Source: Bhargavaea cecembensis
GTDB lineage: Bacteria; Bacillota; Bacilli; Bacillales_A; Planococcaceae
NCBI RefSeq assembly: GCF_001619585.1
Contig: NZ_LQNT01000009.1
Location: 496,001 to 560,000 of the forward strand
DNA length: 64,000 nucleotides
Direction of reading: 5' to 3'
Made by a program: the position numbers and the translations under genes. Below the pieces are notes generated by a model. The model ran no database searches, had not been told where the DNA came from, and saw only the letters and a list, made by a program, of their open reading frames with translations. This document shows, piece by piece, positions 14,428 to 24,143 of the stretch. Numbering within the stretch: position 1 is the first letter of the stretch; every line of letters begins with the position of its first letter.

Positions 14428-14430
14428 TCT

Positions 14431-15042
14431 TCATTCCCCTTCCATTTCATCTGTTTGTGATGATTCAAATTCGAAAACATCCATCTCTTCCTCTTCGGGC
14501 ACGTACACGGCGCGGGCGCCGCCGATCAGCTTCGGCCTGGTGGTTGCGGCAGTGACAACCGCGCTCCCGATCTTTTCCACCGTTGTCCGGAGCGGGACTG
14601 CTACCGGGCGCAGCTGCATCCCGATCAGCGTCTGGCCGATATCGATGCCCGCGTGCGCACTTACGCCTTCCACGACGACAGGGTCGTCCAATTGGCGGTA
14701 GGCATGGGCCGCCATCGAGCCGCCCGCCCTCTGGACCGGAACTACCGATACCTCATCCAGCCCGTACTTTTCTGCCGCTTCACGCTCTAGCGTTACAGCG
14801 CGATTAATATGCTCGCATCCCTGGAAAGCAAGCCAGAGGCCGTTCCGGTCTGCAAATTCACGGAGCGGGCCGTAGAGGATTTCCGCGATATCCATCGCAC
14901 CGGACGTGCCGATCCGGCTCCCCGCCACTTCTGACGTGGAGCAGCCGACGACAAACATCCGGCCCGGGCGGAACTCTGCCTGCTCCTCCAGCTGGCCCAA
15001 GATCTCCTCCAGCTGCAGCTTCCACAATTGACGCGCATCCAA
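14431..15042 (-). CDS. TIGR01440/DUF436 family protein (YwlG-like)
   Basis: 203 residues from a TTG placed eight bases behind GGAG; a GTG three codons upstream lies against the ribosome site and is less likely. It contains the family blocks VVGCSTSEVAGSRIGT, LAFQGCEHINRAV and HAGIDIGQTLIGM. No biochemical function is firmly established for this family as far as I know. It always sits beside rpiB and glyA in Bacillales. Confidence 0.85.
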   Translation of the reverse strand: MDARQLWKLQLEEILGQLEEQAEFRPGRMFVVGCSTSEVAGSRIGTSGAMDIAEILYGPLREFADRNGLWLAFQGCEHINRAVTLEREAAEKYGLDEVSVVPVQRAGGSMAAHAYRQLDDPVVVEGVSAHAGIDIGQTLIGMQLRPVAVPLRTTVEKIGSAVVTAATTRPKLIGGARAVYVPEEEEMDVFEFESSQTDEMEGE

Positions 15043-15067
15043 GAAGACCACTCCTTTCAGACCGAAG

Positions 15068-15505
15068 TTACTGCTCCAGCTCCTTCAGCTTTTCGATGCG
15101 GCGCTCGTGACGTCCGCCCTCGAACTCGCCTTCCAGCCAGGTGCGGGCAATTTCCCTTGCCAGACCGGGACCGACAACACGCTCGCCCATTGCAAGAACA
15201 TTGGAATCATTATGGCCGCGGGTCGCCTTCGCGCTGAACACGTCATGGCAGAGCGCACAGCGGATGCCCTTAACCTTGTTTGCTGCAATCGACATGCCGA
15301 TGCCTGTCCCGCAGATCACGATGCCGCGGTCGAATTCACCGTCCGCTACGCGTTGCGCAACCGGCTTTGCAAAGTCGGGATAGTCAACGGACCCGTCATC
15401 TTTCGGTCCGAAGTCTTCATATTCAATGCCCATCTCACTCATCAGATTGATGATCTCGGCACGCAGCCGGTTGCCGCCGTGATCGGAAGAAATCGCTACT
15501 TTCAT
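15068..15505 (-). CDS. rpiB: Ribose-5-phosphate isomerase B
   Basis: 145 residues with the RpiB marks SSDHGG, CGTGIGMSIAANKVKGIRCAL and RGHNDSNVLAMGER. It interconverts ribose 5-phosphate and ribulose 5-phosphate in the pentose phosphate pathway. It is first gene of rpiB-ywlG-glyA and starts about 60 bases after the ywlE terminator. Confidence 0.96.
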   Translation of the reverse strand: MKVAISSDHGGNRLRAEIINLMSEMGIEYEDFGPKDDGSVDYPDFAKPVAQRVADGEFDRGIVICGTGIGMSIAANKVKGIRCALCHDVFSAKATRGHNDSNVLAMGERVVGPGLAREIARTWLEGEFEGGRHERRIEKLKELEQ

Positions 15506-15560
15506 TCGCTTCCCTCGTTTCCGATATATTTCATCACCATCATATCATTATTTGACAAAT

Positions 15561-15593
15561 AAAAATACAGCCCATTATGTCAATGGGCTGTAT
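15561..15593 (-). terminator. Terminator of ywlE
   Basis: A perfect 12-bp stem ATACAGCCCATT with a five-base loop is followed by TTTT on the minus strand. The first stem base overlaps the ywlE stop codon. Confidence 0.9.
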
Positions 15594-16048
15594 CACATAT
15601 TGCGCCTCAGCGAATCCGCCAATATCGAGATCGCTTTCCGCAATTCTTCAAATGTCTGACTGTAGTCTTTTCTGCTTCCCCCGAATGGATCCGCAATATC
15701 CCGGTCCCCTATGCCCGTATAGGCATTGAGAGTGAACGTCTTGCCCGCCGCTTCGCGGACCGACCGCTCGAGCATGCGCTTGTGGGCATCCGTCATCGTG
15801 AGGATAAGATCCGCCCACTCGACTGCATCCCGGTCCGCCGCAGAGGAAAGCCCGGGCTCTTCGAATCCCGCCTCCCGGATCAGCGCTGCCGAGTGGCCGG
15901 AGACCGGTGACCCCGGAAAGGCGGAAATGCCTGCAGACCGGACGGAAACGCCCGAAATCTGTTCCGCTTTCAGTATCGCTTCTGCCATCGGGCTCCTGCA
16001 TGTGTTGCCTGTGCATACAAAAAGTATATTCAATCCCATCACCGCCAT
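15593..16048 (-). CDS. ywlE: Low-molecular-weight protein phosphatase (YwlE, protein-arginine phosphatase type)
   Basis: 151 residues. The P-loop CTGNTCRS carries the catalytic cysteine and arginine, and the general acid aspartate is in DIADPFG. The threonine in the loop is the feature associated with phospho-arginine specificity of YwlE, which opposes the McsB kinase. Two ATG codons three apart are possible starts (GGGCGG before the first). It is the last gene of a unit with the MntP-like gene. Confidence 0.9.
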   Translation of the reverse strand: MAVMGLNILFVCTGNTCRSPMAEAILKAEQISGVSVRSAGISAFPGSPVSGHSAALIREAGFEEPGLSSAADRDAVEWADLILTMTDAHKRMLERSVREAAGKTFTLNAYTGIGDRDIADPFGGSRKDYSQTFEELRKAISILADSLRRNM

Positions 16049-16069
16049 TGCCGCCCGTCCATCCCCTGC

Positions 16070-16567
16070 TCAGCCGACAAGGGGAATAATCCCCATCACG
16101 ACCAGACCAATGCCGCCCGCAACACGGAGTTTTCTTCCCCCGAGAAGGGCTACTGACCCGCGGACGTAAAGCGCTGCACAGGACAGGAGGAATGCACTGA
16201 TCCCTGCACTGAGGATGAACCGGACCATATCTAATTGAAGCATACCAAACGACACGCTGACCGAAAAGGAATCGACACTGAGCAGTGCTGCAAGCAGATA
16301 GGGTGGCATTTTCACATCCGCTCCTTCCTCACTCAGCATCATGTGTATTCCGAGAAGGATCAGCATCAGTGCCGACAGATAGACTCCCAGGCCTGCCATG
16401 AGGTCCGCCGCCGCTCCGCCCGCCACGAATCCGGCCACCGGGAAAGCCATGTGGAGCAGCCCCGTCCAGACAGCTAGCAACAGTCGCTTGCGACGGAGCG
16501 GCAGGACCGTATAGACTGCCGCCACGTCCATCGCCGTCAAAAGACCCGCAACCGGTTCCTGCCACAT
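16070..16567 (-). CDS. MntP/YwlD-like membrane protein (putative manganese efflux)
   Basis: 165 residues with six hydrophobic segments arranged as two similar halves. The repeated acidic motif is seen as AMDVAAVYT in helix 1 and SVDSFSVSVSFG in the second half. MntP proteins export manganese; this is a divergent short member in the place of B. subtilis ywlD. It lies between ywlC and ywlE. The substrate is inferred from family only. Confidence 0.75.
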   Translation of the reverse strand: MWQEPVAGLLTAMDVAAVYTVLPLRRKRLLLAVWTGLLHMAFPVAGFVAGGAAADLMAGLGVYLSALMLILLGIHMMLSEEGADVKMPPYLLAALLSVDSFSVSVSFGMLQLDMVRFILSAGISAFLLSCAALYVRGSVALLGGRKLRVAGGIGLVVMGIIPLVG

Positions 16568-16632
16568 CCGTTTGTTCCCCCCGTTCCGACTCTGTCCAGC
16601 TTATGCGGAGCAAAAGGGGTGTATGTACGGGC

Positions 16633-17664
16633 TCAGCTGCGGATCGTGCGTCCGCCGGCCGCCTTGTTGAGCCGGTTCATGACGGCACCCCCGATCCCGG
16701 CATCATCGACCGTCGCCGCCAAGATGATGTCGGCATCCGTACCGTCGCAGGCGCGGAGAGAGGCGTACAGTTTTCCCGAAACGGAAGCCGGGTCATTCAG
16801 CCGGCCTGTCGGGAAGTACCAGTCTGATCCGGTTTCTCCGAAGCCTTCCGGAGCGATAAGGGCAACCCTCTTGCCCTCTCCTCTAAGCCGGGTGACGGCA
16901 TTCCGGATTTGCCCAAGATCCGGTTCGATCAGCCAGACCGGTGCATCCGGGGAGTAATGGGTGTACTTCATGCCGGGTGCACGCGGCGCCTCTTCACCGG
17001 CATCGGCTGCTTCTGCCGAATGGTTGACCTCACCGATGACCGGCCTGAGCATATCTGCCGTGACGGCGCCCGGGCGCAGGATCGCCGGCGGCTCGGACGT
17101 GAGATCAAGGACAGTCGACTCAATGCCGATGCCGGTAGGGCCGCCGTCCAGTATGTAGGGGATTTTGCCTTCCATATCGGCCGCAACATGTTCTGCACAG
17201 GTCGGGCTCGGTTTGCCGCTCGTGTTCGCACTAGGTGCGGCGACCGGCAAACCGGACGTTTTGAGCAGTTCAAGTGCCACAGGATGTGCGGGCATCCTCA
17301 GGCCAACCGTATCCAGTCCTGCAGTCACGGAAGGCGCGAATACGCCGGGCTTTGCATGGACGATGAGCGTAAGCGGCCCCGGCCAGAATGCCTCTGCGCA
17401 TTTCCAAGCAGATTCGGGCACTTCTTCGGCATAACGTTCGATTTCTGCAGCCGTGCCGATGTGAACAATCAGCGGATTGTCGGAAGGGCGTCCCTTGGCA
17501 CGGTATATATCAGCGACCGCCTCTTCGTTTGTTGCATCCGCCCCGAGGCCATATACGGTCTCCGTCGGAAATGCGACGAGTCCTCCATTTTTAAGGATTT
17601 TTGCGGCGTCTCTGAACCGTGTTTCGTCGCCTTCTCCCTTGAGCTGTGACATGACCGTATCCAT
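16633..17664 (-). CDS. ywlC: L-threonylcarbamoyladenylate synthase (Sua5/YwlC)
   Basis: 343 residues, the long Sua5 form with an N-terminal YrdC domain (about 1-205) and a C-terminal Sua5 domain. Visible marks are the GGLVAFPTETVYGLGADA block, KGRPSDNPL, and PSANTSGKPSPT. It makes the threonylcarbamoyl-AMP used for t6A37 of tRNA. It lies downstream of spoIIR as in B. subtilis. Confidence 0.95.
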   Translation of the reverse strand: MDTVMSQLKGEGDETRFRDAAKILKNGGLVAFPTETVYGLGADATNEEAVADIYRAKGRPSDNPLIVHIGTAAEIERYAEEVPESAWKCAEAFWPGPLTLIVHAKPGVFAPSVTAGLDTVGLRMPAHPVALELLKTSGLPVAAPSANTSGKPSPTCAEHVAADMEGKIPYILDGGPTGIGIESTVLDLTSEPPAILRPGAVTADMLRPVIGEVNHSAEAADAGEEAPRAPGMKYTHYSPDAPVWLIEPDLGQIRNAVTRLRGEGKRVALIAPEGFGETGSDWYFPTGRLNDPASVSGKLYASLRACDGTDADIILAATVDDAGIGGAVMNRLNKAAGGRTIRS

Positions 17665-17691
17665 TCGGCATCTCTTCCTTTCCGCCGGTCT

Positions 17692-18261
17692 TTAACCGAA
17701 CAGCGACTTCAGCCATTCGACGATGAAAAAGGTGACCGGCTCATCTTCTGTGTCCTCTTCCTCCATGGCAACTTCTCCCGGTTCGCAAACATCCGAAAAA
17801 AGTGCACACCACCAGTTGTCCCCGCGGCCGTTTCCGACCGTCACAACGAGGGAATCCGTTCTTGCCTGAGGAATCATTCCTCCATTCACCACTTTTGGCG
17901 GGAAGAAAGCAGCCCCAACCATCACGCGGACAGGCTCGCCGTCTGAAACCTCTTCTGCCGCCAGCGTCATCTCCGGAATCAATGCTTCGATGCCGGACAG
18001 ATCCGTGAGTTCGGCCTGGCTGAGCACACGGCTGACCTCGCCTGCCACGCCCGCTTTCACCTGTTGGGCTTCCGCCGTATTGCTGTCTGCGATGACCCGG
18101 ACACGGAACGATTCCCTTGCCTCTTCCCCCGCCGTTCCCGACAGCAGGATCAGGGCACACTGCAGTGCAATCAGAAGGAGCATGAATTGTATGAACGGAA
18201 GGATGGCAAGCCACTTATCCCGCCGGCTGCCTTTCCTCTTAATATTGTAATCTGTCAGCAT
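17692..18261 (-). CDS. spoIIR: Stage II sporulation protein R
   Basis: 189 residues from the ATG behind GGGAGGTCG. A basic N-terminus and one membrane or export segment (about 20-42) are followed by the SpoIIR core RVIADSNTAEAQQVKAGV and the C-terminal DNWWCALFSDVC motif. In the family it is secreted by the forespore and triggers SpoIIGA to process pro-sigma-E in the mother cell. A candidate sigma-F promoter lies just upstream. Confidence 0.94.
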   Translation of the reverse strand: MLTDYNIKRKGSRRDKWLAILPFIQFMLLLIALQCALILLSGTAGEEARESFRVRVIADSNTAEAQQVKAGVAGEVSRVLSQAELTDLSGIEALIPEMTLAAEEVSDGEPVRVMVGAAFFPPKVVNGGMIPQARTDSLVVTVGNGRGDNWWCALFSDVCEPGEVAMEEEDTEDEPVTFFIVEWLKSLFG

Positions 18262-18282
18262 TTTGAACGACCTCCCTGACCG

Positions 18283-18312
18283 CATTGTGGACAGGAGGCC
18301 GGGAATCTATTC
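18283..18312 (-). promoter_or_regulatory. Candidate sigma-F promoter of spoIIR
   Basis: Minus strand GAATA, 15 bases, GTCCACAATG. The -10 resembles that of spoIIQ (GCCAACAATG). The second base of the -35 departs from the sigma-F pattern GYWTA. spoIIR is sigma-F dependent in B. subtilis. Confidence 0.5.
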
Positions 18313-18329
18313 AACTAAACTAGAATTTT

Positions 18330-19205
18330 TCAATCAGAATGGTTTCCGGGAATCTCGCAGAACACCATCCGGTCCTTGCCGTTGATGTCCCGGATGATAT
18401 CGACCGCTGCATGCGGGAAAGCGGCCCGGAACATCTCCCGGACTGCCGGTCCCTGGTCATGACCGATTTCAACTCCGATCAGTCCCGGCGACGCCATCAA
18501 ATCCGGGAGTGAAGCGGCGAGAGTCCGGTAATGGGCAAGCCCCTGTTCCTCCGCAAAAAGCGCACTGTGCGGTTCATGGCCCGTCACCGTATCGGACATT
18601 TCCAATTCATCCCCCGGATCGATATACGGAGGATTGGAAAGGACGATGTCCCAAACCCAGCCTGCAAGCGGTGCTGCCATATTCCCTTCAAGGAAAGTCA
18701 CATCTGCGCTCAACCGCTCTGCATTCTCCGCGGCGACACGAAGTGCTGCAGGAGAAATATCCGTCGCCATGACCTCTGTTCCCTGACGCTCCAGCTTGAA
18801 CGTCACGGCGATTGCGCCGCTCCCCGTGCCGATGTCGGCCAGGCGGAGACCGGACCTGCTGGGCCAGATCCGACTGGCGCGTACCAAAGCATTGGATACG
18901 AGCTCTTCCGTCTCCGGACGGGGAATGAGGACATCCCGGTTGACCGTAAAAAAGCGTCCATAAAACATTTCCCTTCCGGTCACGTATTGGAGCGGCATGC
19001 CCGAAGCCATCTCGGCAATCCCGAAAAAGAAGCGTTGCCGGTCCTCTTTCCCGACTTCATCGCGCAGACGGATCAGGAGCTCCGTTCGGCTGAGACCGAG
19101 TATATCCATAAGAAGCAGTTCCGCAGCATTTGATTCACGTCCGGCTTCCGATAGAAGCTTTTTTCCTTCCGCGAGGACCGCGGCGGCCGTATCACTCTGC
19201 CGCAT
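18330..19205 (-). CDS. prmC: Release factor glutamine methyltransferase
   Basis: 291 residues from the ATG behind GGAGTCGC, overlapping the prfA stop by 14 bases. The SAM site is [12 protein letters not shown] and the catalytic NPPY lies at about residues 191-194. The N-terminal helical domain recognises the release factor. It methylates the GGQ glutamine of release factors; prfA, its substrate, is the gene just upstream. Confidence 0.95.
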   Translation of the reverse strand: MRQSDTAAAVLAEGKKLLSEAGRESNAAELLLMDILGLSRTELLIRLRDEVGKEDRQRFFFGIAEMASGMPLQYVTGREMFYGRFFTVNRDVLIPRPETEELVSNALVRASRIWPSRSGLRLADIGTGSGAIAVTFKLERQGTEVMATDISPAALRVAAENAERLSADVTFLEGNMAAPLAGWVWDIVLSNPPYIDPGDELEMSDTVTGHEPHSALFAEEQGLAHYRTLAASLPDLMASPGLIGVEIGHDQGPAVREMFRAAFPHAAVDIIRDINGKDRMVFCEIPGNHSD

Positions 19206-20268
19206 CAAGCGACTCCAGGCGTGCGGCCTGCTCTTCCATGATGAGGGCATCAACCACTTCGTCAAGCTTCCCGCTGATGATCTGGTCAAGCTTCTGGATC
19301 GTCAGGCCGATGCGGTGGTCAGTCACACGGTTCTGAGGGAAATTGTAGGTCCGGATCCGTTCGGAACGGTCCCCCGAACCGACCGCGGATTTCCGTATCG
19401 CGTCATACTGCGCCTGTGCTTCCCGGTGGAACTTATCATAGACTCGTGCACGAAGGACCTTCATCGCCTTTTCCTTGTTCTTGATCTGCGATTTTTCGTC
19501 CTGACAGGAGACGACGATACCTGTCGGCACGTGTGTCAGACGCACCGCCGACATCGTCGTGTTGACCGACTGGCCGCCCGGTCCGCTGGAAGCGAATGTG
19601 TCTACACGGATGTCCTTCTCATGAATGTCGATCTCGACTTCCTCTGCCTCGGGCAGGCAAGCTACAGTCGCGGTCGACGTATGGATACGGCCCCCGGACT
19701 CCGTCTCGGGCACGCGCTGAACGCGATGTGCCCCGTTCTCGAATTTAAGCCTGGAATAGGCGCCGTTTCCGCTGATCATGAAAATGATCTCCTTGAAGCC
19801 GCCGAGACCGGTCGGCGATGCGTCGATGACCTCGGTCTTCCAGCTCTTGGATTCGGCGTAGCGGCTGTACATGCGGAAAAGATCTCCTGCAAACAGTGCG
19901 GCCTCGTCTCCTCCGGCAGCCCCCCGGACTTCCATGATGACGTTTTTTGAATCGTTCGGGTCTTTCGGAAGAAGCAGCAATTTCAGCGATTCTTCCATTT
20001 TTCCGATATCGGATTCAAGTTCTGCAACCTCTTCTTTCACGAGCTCTTTCATCTCAGGATCCAGCTTATCCTCGAGCATTTCCTTTGCACCCGAAAGCTC
20101 ATCAGACGCTTTTTTATAGGCACGGTACACCTCTACAGTCTCAGCAATCTCTGACTGCTCCTTTGAGTACTTCCTCAGCAGATCGGTGTCCTTGACGACT
20201 TCCGGATCGCTCAGCAGTTCATTCAGTTTTTCATAGCGGTCTTCCACCGCCTGAAGGCGTTCATACAT
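19192..20268 (-). CDS. prfA: Peptide chain release factor 1
   Basis: 358 residues. The GGQ motif lies in [20 protein letters not shown], and domain 1 is a long helical hairpin rich in Glu and Lys. It terminates translation at UAA and UAG. A GGAGGAAGG site precedes the ATG. It is coupled to prmC by overlap. Confidence 0.97.
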   Translation of the reverse strand: MYERLQAVEDRYEKLNELLSDPEVVKDTDLLRKYSKEQSEIAETVEVYRAYKKASDELSGAKEMLEDKLDPEMKELVKEEVAELESDIGKMEESLKLLLLPKDPNDSKNVIMEVRGAAGGDEAALFAGDLFRMYSRYAESKSWKTEVIDASPTGLGGFKEIIFMISGNGAYSRLKFENGAHRVQRVPETESGGRIHTSTATVACLPEAEEVEIDIHEKDIRVDTFASSGPGGQSVNTTMSAVRLTHVPTGIVVSCQDEKSQIKNKEKAMKVLRARVYDKFHREAQAQYDAIRKSAVGSGDRSERIRTYNFPQNRVTDHRIGLTIQKLDQIISGKLDEVVDALIMEEQAARLESLDAAE

Positions 20269-20353
20269 AAGCGAATCCTTCCTCCCGCAATATCAGATTA
20301 TCAGCAGGGGCCTGTACGGCCCCCCGACATTTTTCCGGTTCATTCATCCCATC

Positions 20354-20383
20354 ATTATAACCCAAAAAGCACCCGGCCGTCAT
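20354..20383 (-). promoter_or_regulatory. Possible sigma-A promoter of prfA-prmC
   Basis: A consensus TATAAT (20354-20359) with ATGACG 18 bases upstream. The -35 falls inside the tdk terminator hairpin. Confidence 0.4.
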
Positions 20384-20393
20384 CGGCCGGGTG
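20363..20393 (-). terminator. Terminator of tdk
   Basis: A perfect 10-bp stem CACCCGGCCG with a four-base loop is followed by CTTTTT on the minus strand. Confidence 0.9.
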
Positions 20394-20414
20394 TATCGGT
20401 CTAGCATGTTGGAT

Positions 20415-21026
20415 TCAGTTCTCTGCGTCGGAGCCGCTCTTTACAGAAACTCCGTTCGGGACTTCATGGTGCAGGCGGCAACGCGGCTCATAAGCTTCCT
20501 CCGCTCCAACAAGGATGACCGGGTCATCGTAATGCGCCGGCTTGCCGTCGATCAGCCTCTGTGTCCGGCTTGCCGGTGATCCGCAGACCGCACAAACTGC
20601 CTGGAGCTTCGTGACAAGTTCCGCTGTGGCCATCAGTTTTGGCATCGGTCCGAACGGCTCTCCGCGGAAATCCTGATCAAGTCCCGCGATGATGACACGG
20701 TAGCCGTGGTTTGCAAGGTCTGCCACCGTGTCTACGATTCCCTCATCGAAAAATTGGGCTTCATCGATACCGACGACGTCTACATTATCATCGATATGGC
20801 GCCATATATCAGCCGCCTTGCCGACCGGAAGTGCGACGATCTCGTTCCCGTTATGGCTGACGACTGCCGTCTCACTGTATCGGTTATCTATCGCCGGTTT
20901 AAATACCGCTATTGATTGTTTGGCAAACCGGGCACGGCGTACACGGCGGATCAGCTCCTCGGATTTCCCCGAGAACATGCTGCCGCAGATCACCTCGGCC
21001 CAGCCTCCCTGCATTGAAACGAACAT
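20415..21026 (-). CDS. tdk: Thymidine kinase
   Basis: 203 residues from the ATG behind AAAGGGG; the frame is open ten codons further without a better site. P-loop [14 protein letters not shown], the DEAQFF motif, and a zinc ribbon (CAVCG and later CRLHHE). It phosphorylates thymidine in salvage. It lies between rpmE and prfA. Confidence 0.96.
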   Translation of the reverse strand: MFVSMQGGWAEVICGSMFSGKSEELIRRVRRARFAKQSIAVFKPAIDNRYSETAVVSHNGNEIVALPVGKAADIWRHIDDNVDVVGIDEAQFFDEGIVDTVADLANHGYRVIIAGLDQDFRGEPFGPMPKLMATAELVTKLQAVCAVCGSPASRTQRLIDGKPAHYDDPVILVGAEEAYEPRCRLHHEVPNGVSVKSGSDAEN

Positions 21027-21137
21027 CCGGTTTTCCCCTTTCAACCTCAGGGGCAATCCCCCGATCCTGGCATTCCAGTTTTTTATCTTAACGGATTTCG
21101 AGAAGTATTTCCCGTCTTTATTTTTGGCGTTTGATGT

Positions 21138-21146
21138 GTTATAGCA
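21138..21146 (-). promoter_or_regulatory. Possible extended -10 promoter of tdk
   Basis: Minus strand TGC followed by TATAAC, just downstream of the rpmE terminator. No clear -35 is present. Confidence 0.4.
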
Positions 21147-21174
21147 TGTCTCGTCAAATGAGTTTCAGACATGC

Positions 21175-21210
21175 AAAAACCCGCCCGCCGCAGAAGCGGT
21201 GGACGGGGTT
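21175..21210 (-). terminator. Terminator of rpmE
   Basis: A GC-rich stem of about 13 pairs with one mismatch and a wobble, four-base loop, followed by TTTTT on the minus strand. Confidence 0.85.
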
Positions 21211-21221
21211 TTATGCAGAAA

Positions 21222-21437
21222 TTACTCCTGGCCTTCTTCTTTGAGGCCATACTTTTTGTTGAAGCGGTCGATACGGCCGTCGGCTGCAGCGAACTTCTGG
21301 CGACCCGTGTAGAATGGGTGGCACTCGGAGCAGACTTCAACTTTGATGTCTTCTTTTACGGAACCAGTTTCGAAGGAGTTGCCGCAAGAGCAAGTCACTT
21401 TCGCTGTTTTGTATTCCGGATGAATGGCTGTTTTCAT
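21222..21437 (-). CDS. rpmE: 50S ribosomal protein L31 (zinc-containing form)
   Basis: 71 residues. Cysteines in TCSCGN and [11 protein letters not shown] make it the zinc-binding C+ form rather than the zinc-independent L31B. Its position after rho matches B. subtilis. It has its own promoter and terminator. Confidence 0.97.
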   Translation of the reverse strand: MKTAIHPEYKTAKVTCSCGNSFETGSVKEDIKVEVCSECHPFYTGRQKFAAADGRIDRFNKKYGLKEEGQE

Positions 21438-21558
21438 GAAATTCTTCTCCTCTCGCCCTGAACCATCTGGAACAGAGTTAAATTATCGTACTGCAGCCTT
21501 ACACGACCATACAGGCGAGCCGTATATGCTGTCAGATAGTCACAAACTTACATTTCAC

Positions 21559-21587
21559 AGTATAGCACCGAATCCGGCTTTATGCAA
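21559..21587 (-). promoter_or_regulatory. Sigma-A promoter of rpmE
   Basis: Minus strand TTGCAT, 17 bases, TATACT, with an extended -10 TGC. The leader is about 115 bases. Confidence 0.75.
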
Positions 21588-21678
21588 ATGATAAATTTGG
21601 GTCCTTTGAACAGGACCTCCCTATCTTAAGAGGTCTTGCAACTGATGTCAATCAGAAAATCTTCAATGTCACCGCACA

Positions 21679-22965
21679 TCAGAGCAGCCCCTTGCCGCCC
21701 CGCTTTTCTTTCATTTCCCTGTTCAGGAGTTCGAAAAATTCTTCGTTACTCTTGGTGTTGCGCAGCTTCTTCAGGAAGCGCTCTGCAAAGTCGGGAGTGT
21801 CGGAGAATGTCCGGCGGATCGCCCACAGCTTGTCAAGGCGCCCTTTCGGCAGGAGGAGCTCCTCTTTCCGGGTGCCGGAACGGCGGATGTCCAGCGCCGG
21901 GAAAATCCGGCGTTCGGCCAGATGCCGGTCAAGGTGAAGTTCCATATTGCCCGTTCCCTTGAATTCCTCGTAGATTACATCATCCATCCTTGAGCCTGTC
22001 TCCACAAGCGCCGTCGCAAGGATTGTCAGGCTTCCGCCTTCCTCGAGGTTGCGTGCGGCGCCGAAGAACCGCTTCGGCCGGTGAAGCGCGGCCGGGTCGA
22101 TTCCGCCGGACAGTGTCCTGCCGCTCGGCGGAATGACAAGGTTATAGGCGCGTGCGAGCCGTGTAATCGAGTCCATCAGGATAATGACGTCCCGTTTATG
22201 CTCAACCAGACGCATCGCCCGCTCAAGGACAAGCTCGGCGACTCTTACATGGTGGTCAGGAAGCTCGTCAAACGTCGAGCTGACGACATCCGCATCGACA
22301 GAACGTTCAATGTCGGTGACTTCTTCCGGACGCTCATCGACGAGGAGAACGATCAGCTCCGCCTCCGGATGGTTTTCCGTGATGGCATTGGCAATCTCTT
22401 TCAGGAGCTGCGTTTTCCCCGCCTTCGGCTGAGCGACGATGAGGCCGCGCTGTCCGAATCCTACCGGGGAGACGATGTCCATGATCCGGGTCGACAGCTT
22501 GTCCGGAGTTGTCTCGAGTTTGATCTGCCTTTCCGGATAAAGCGGTGTCAGCGCCGGGAAGTGGACCCGCTCCTTTGCGACTTCCGGGTCTTCCCCGTTG
22601 ACCGCTCCGACCTGCAGGAGGCCGTAGTAACGCTCATTCTCCTTTGGCGGGCGTACCTTGCCGCTGACCCGGTCGCCGTTTCTCAGGTCAAACCGGCGGA
22701 TCTGGGATGCCGAAATATAGATATCTTCCATGCTCGGTGAATAGTTGATCGGCCGGAGAAAGCCATAGCCCTCCGTAGGAATAATTTCGAGCACGCCTTC
22801 CATGAAGAAGTAGCCTTCCTGCTCGGCGCGGGACTTCAGGATTGCAAATATGAGTTCTTTTTTCGTCAGTTTGCTGTAGTAGGAGATGTTCAATTTACGG
22901 GCAAGCCCGTAAAGTTCCTTGAGGGTCTTTTCCTGCATGCCAGCCAGTGTGAGTTCTTCCGCCAT
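21679..22965 (-). CDS. rho: Transcription termination factor Rho
   Basis: 428 residues. N-terminal helical and cold-shock-like RNA-binding domains (EGYGFLRP) come first, then the RecA-type ATPase with P-loop [27 protein letters not shown] and the R-loop region [21 protein letters not shown]. It is an RNA-dependent hexameric helicase. An AAGAGGTG site precedes the start. It lies downstream of glpX without an obvious terminator between. Confidence 0.98.
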   Translation of the reverse strand: MAEELTLAGMQEKTLKELYGLARKLNISYYSKLTKKELIFAILKSRAEQEGYFFMEGVLEIIPTEGYGFLRPINYSPSMEDIYISASQIRRFDLRNGDRVSGKVRPPKENERYYGLLQVGAVNGEDPEVAKERVHFPALTPLYPERQIKLETTPDKLSTRIMDIVSPVGFGQRGLIVAQPKAGKTQLLKEIANAITENHPEAELIVLLVDERPEEVTDIERSVDADVVSSTFDELPDHHVRVAELVLERAMRLVEHKRDVIILMDSITRLARAYNLVIPPSGRTLSGGIDPAALHRPKRFFGAARNLEEGGSLTILATALVETGSRMDDVIYEEFKGTGNMELHLDRHLAERRIFPALDIRRSGTRKEELLLPKGRLDKLWAIRRTFSDTPDFAERFLKKLRNTKSNEEFFELLNREMKEKRGGKGLL

Positions 22966-23040
22966 CGGGCGGTCACCTCTTTTCGTTCAGTTGGGGGATG
23001 GCAGCCGCCCGGAGGCGTTGCGAAGTGATGAAGAAGGAGA

Positions 23041-23062
23041 TGCCCGGCGATTTCGCCGGGCA
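23041..23062. repeat. GC-rich hairpin between glpX and rho
   Basis: Perfect 10-bp stem TGCCCGGCGA with a two-base loop and no T-run. It lies in the 105-bp gap between glpX and rho. Confidence 0.5.
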
Positions 23063-23070
23063 CAGACTGA

Positions 23071-24036
23071 TCAGTATTCCATGACGTAGTGCGGCTTTTT
23101 CTGAAGGCTGTGACGCCCTTCAACAAAACGCACCGTGCCTGACTTGGCACGCATGACAAGGGAATGGGTCGAGCCGTAGGCACCTTTGAACTGGACGCCT
23201 TTCAGGAGCTCGCCGTCCGTCACGCCGGTTGCGGCAAAGATGGCATCGTCTCCTTTGACAAGGTCTTCCATCCGAAGTACTTTGTCAATTTCAAGGCCCA
23301 TCTTATTGCAGCGCTCGATTTCCGCATCATTGGACGGGACGAGGCGGCCCTGAATCTCCCCGCCGAGGCATTTCAGGCCGACTGCGGAGATGACCCCTTC
23401 CGGCGCGCCGCCGGAACCGAACAGGATGTCCACCCCTGTGTCGTCAAACGCGGTGTTGATTGCACCTGCAACATCGCCGTCATTGATCAGCTTGATGCGG
23501 GCACCGGCATCCCGGATTTCCTGGATGATCCTGGCGTGGCGGTCACGGTGCAGAACCGTTGCGACGACGTCCTCGATGTCTTTGTTTTTCGCCTTGGCAA
23601 CGGCACGCAAGTTGTCAATGATCGGTGCATCGATATCGACCTGACCGACGGCTTCAGGACCGACTGCGATTTTTTCCATGTACATGTCCGGCGCGTGGAG
23701 AAGGTTCCCGCGGTCTGCGACAGCAAGGACCGCTAGTGCATTCCAGCCGCCGGATGCAACGATGTTCGTTCCTTCAAGCGGATCGACCGCCACATCAACC
23801 GCAGGGCCGGTGCCGGTGCCGAGTTCTTCTCCTATGTAGAGCATTGGTGCTTCATCCATTTCGCCTTCGCCAATCACGACGACACCCTGCATCGGGATCG
23901 TGTCGAATACGGTGCGCATCGCACTGGTCGCTGCATCGTCCGCTTCGTTCTTGAGTCCCCGTCCCATCCAGCGCGCGGAATTGAGTGCCGCCGCCTCTGT
24001 GACACGGACGAGTTCCATCGATAAGCTGCGTTCCAT
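23071..24036 (-). CDS. glpX: Fructose-1,6-bisphosphatase class II
   Basis: 321 residues with the GlpX blocks [24 protein letters not shown] and [20 protein letters not shown]. It hydrolyses fructose 1,6-bisphosphate in gluconeogenesis. It lies in the same run as fsa and fbaA, so one unit carries three sugar-phosphate enzymes with murZ. Confidence 0.96.
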   Translation of the reverse strand: MERSLSMELVRVTEAAALNSARWMGRGLKNEADDAATSAMRTVFDTIPMQGVVVIGEGEMDEAPMLYIGEELGTGTGPAVDVAVDPLEGTNIVASGGWNALAVLAVADRGNLLHAPDMYMEKIAVGPEAVGQVDIDAPIIDNLRAVAKAKNKDIEDVVATVLHRDRHARIIQEIRDAGARIKLINDGDVAGAINTAFDDTGVDILFGSGGAPEGVISAVGLKCLGGEIQGRLVPSNDAEIERCNKMGLEIDKVLRMEDLVKGDDAIFAATGVTDGELLKGVQFKGAYGSTHSLVMRAKSGTVRFVEGRHSLQKKPHYVMEY

Positions 24037-24143
24037 CGTGCACTTCCTTTCTCCCCGTCTGGCGGGGAAAGCAAAATCAGTGTTACGGCCCGCCCTGCAG
24101 GAAAACCTGCCGCAGGCCGCTGTTTCTTCTCTTCAGGGTCAGG

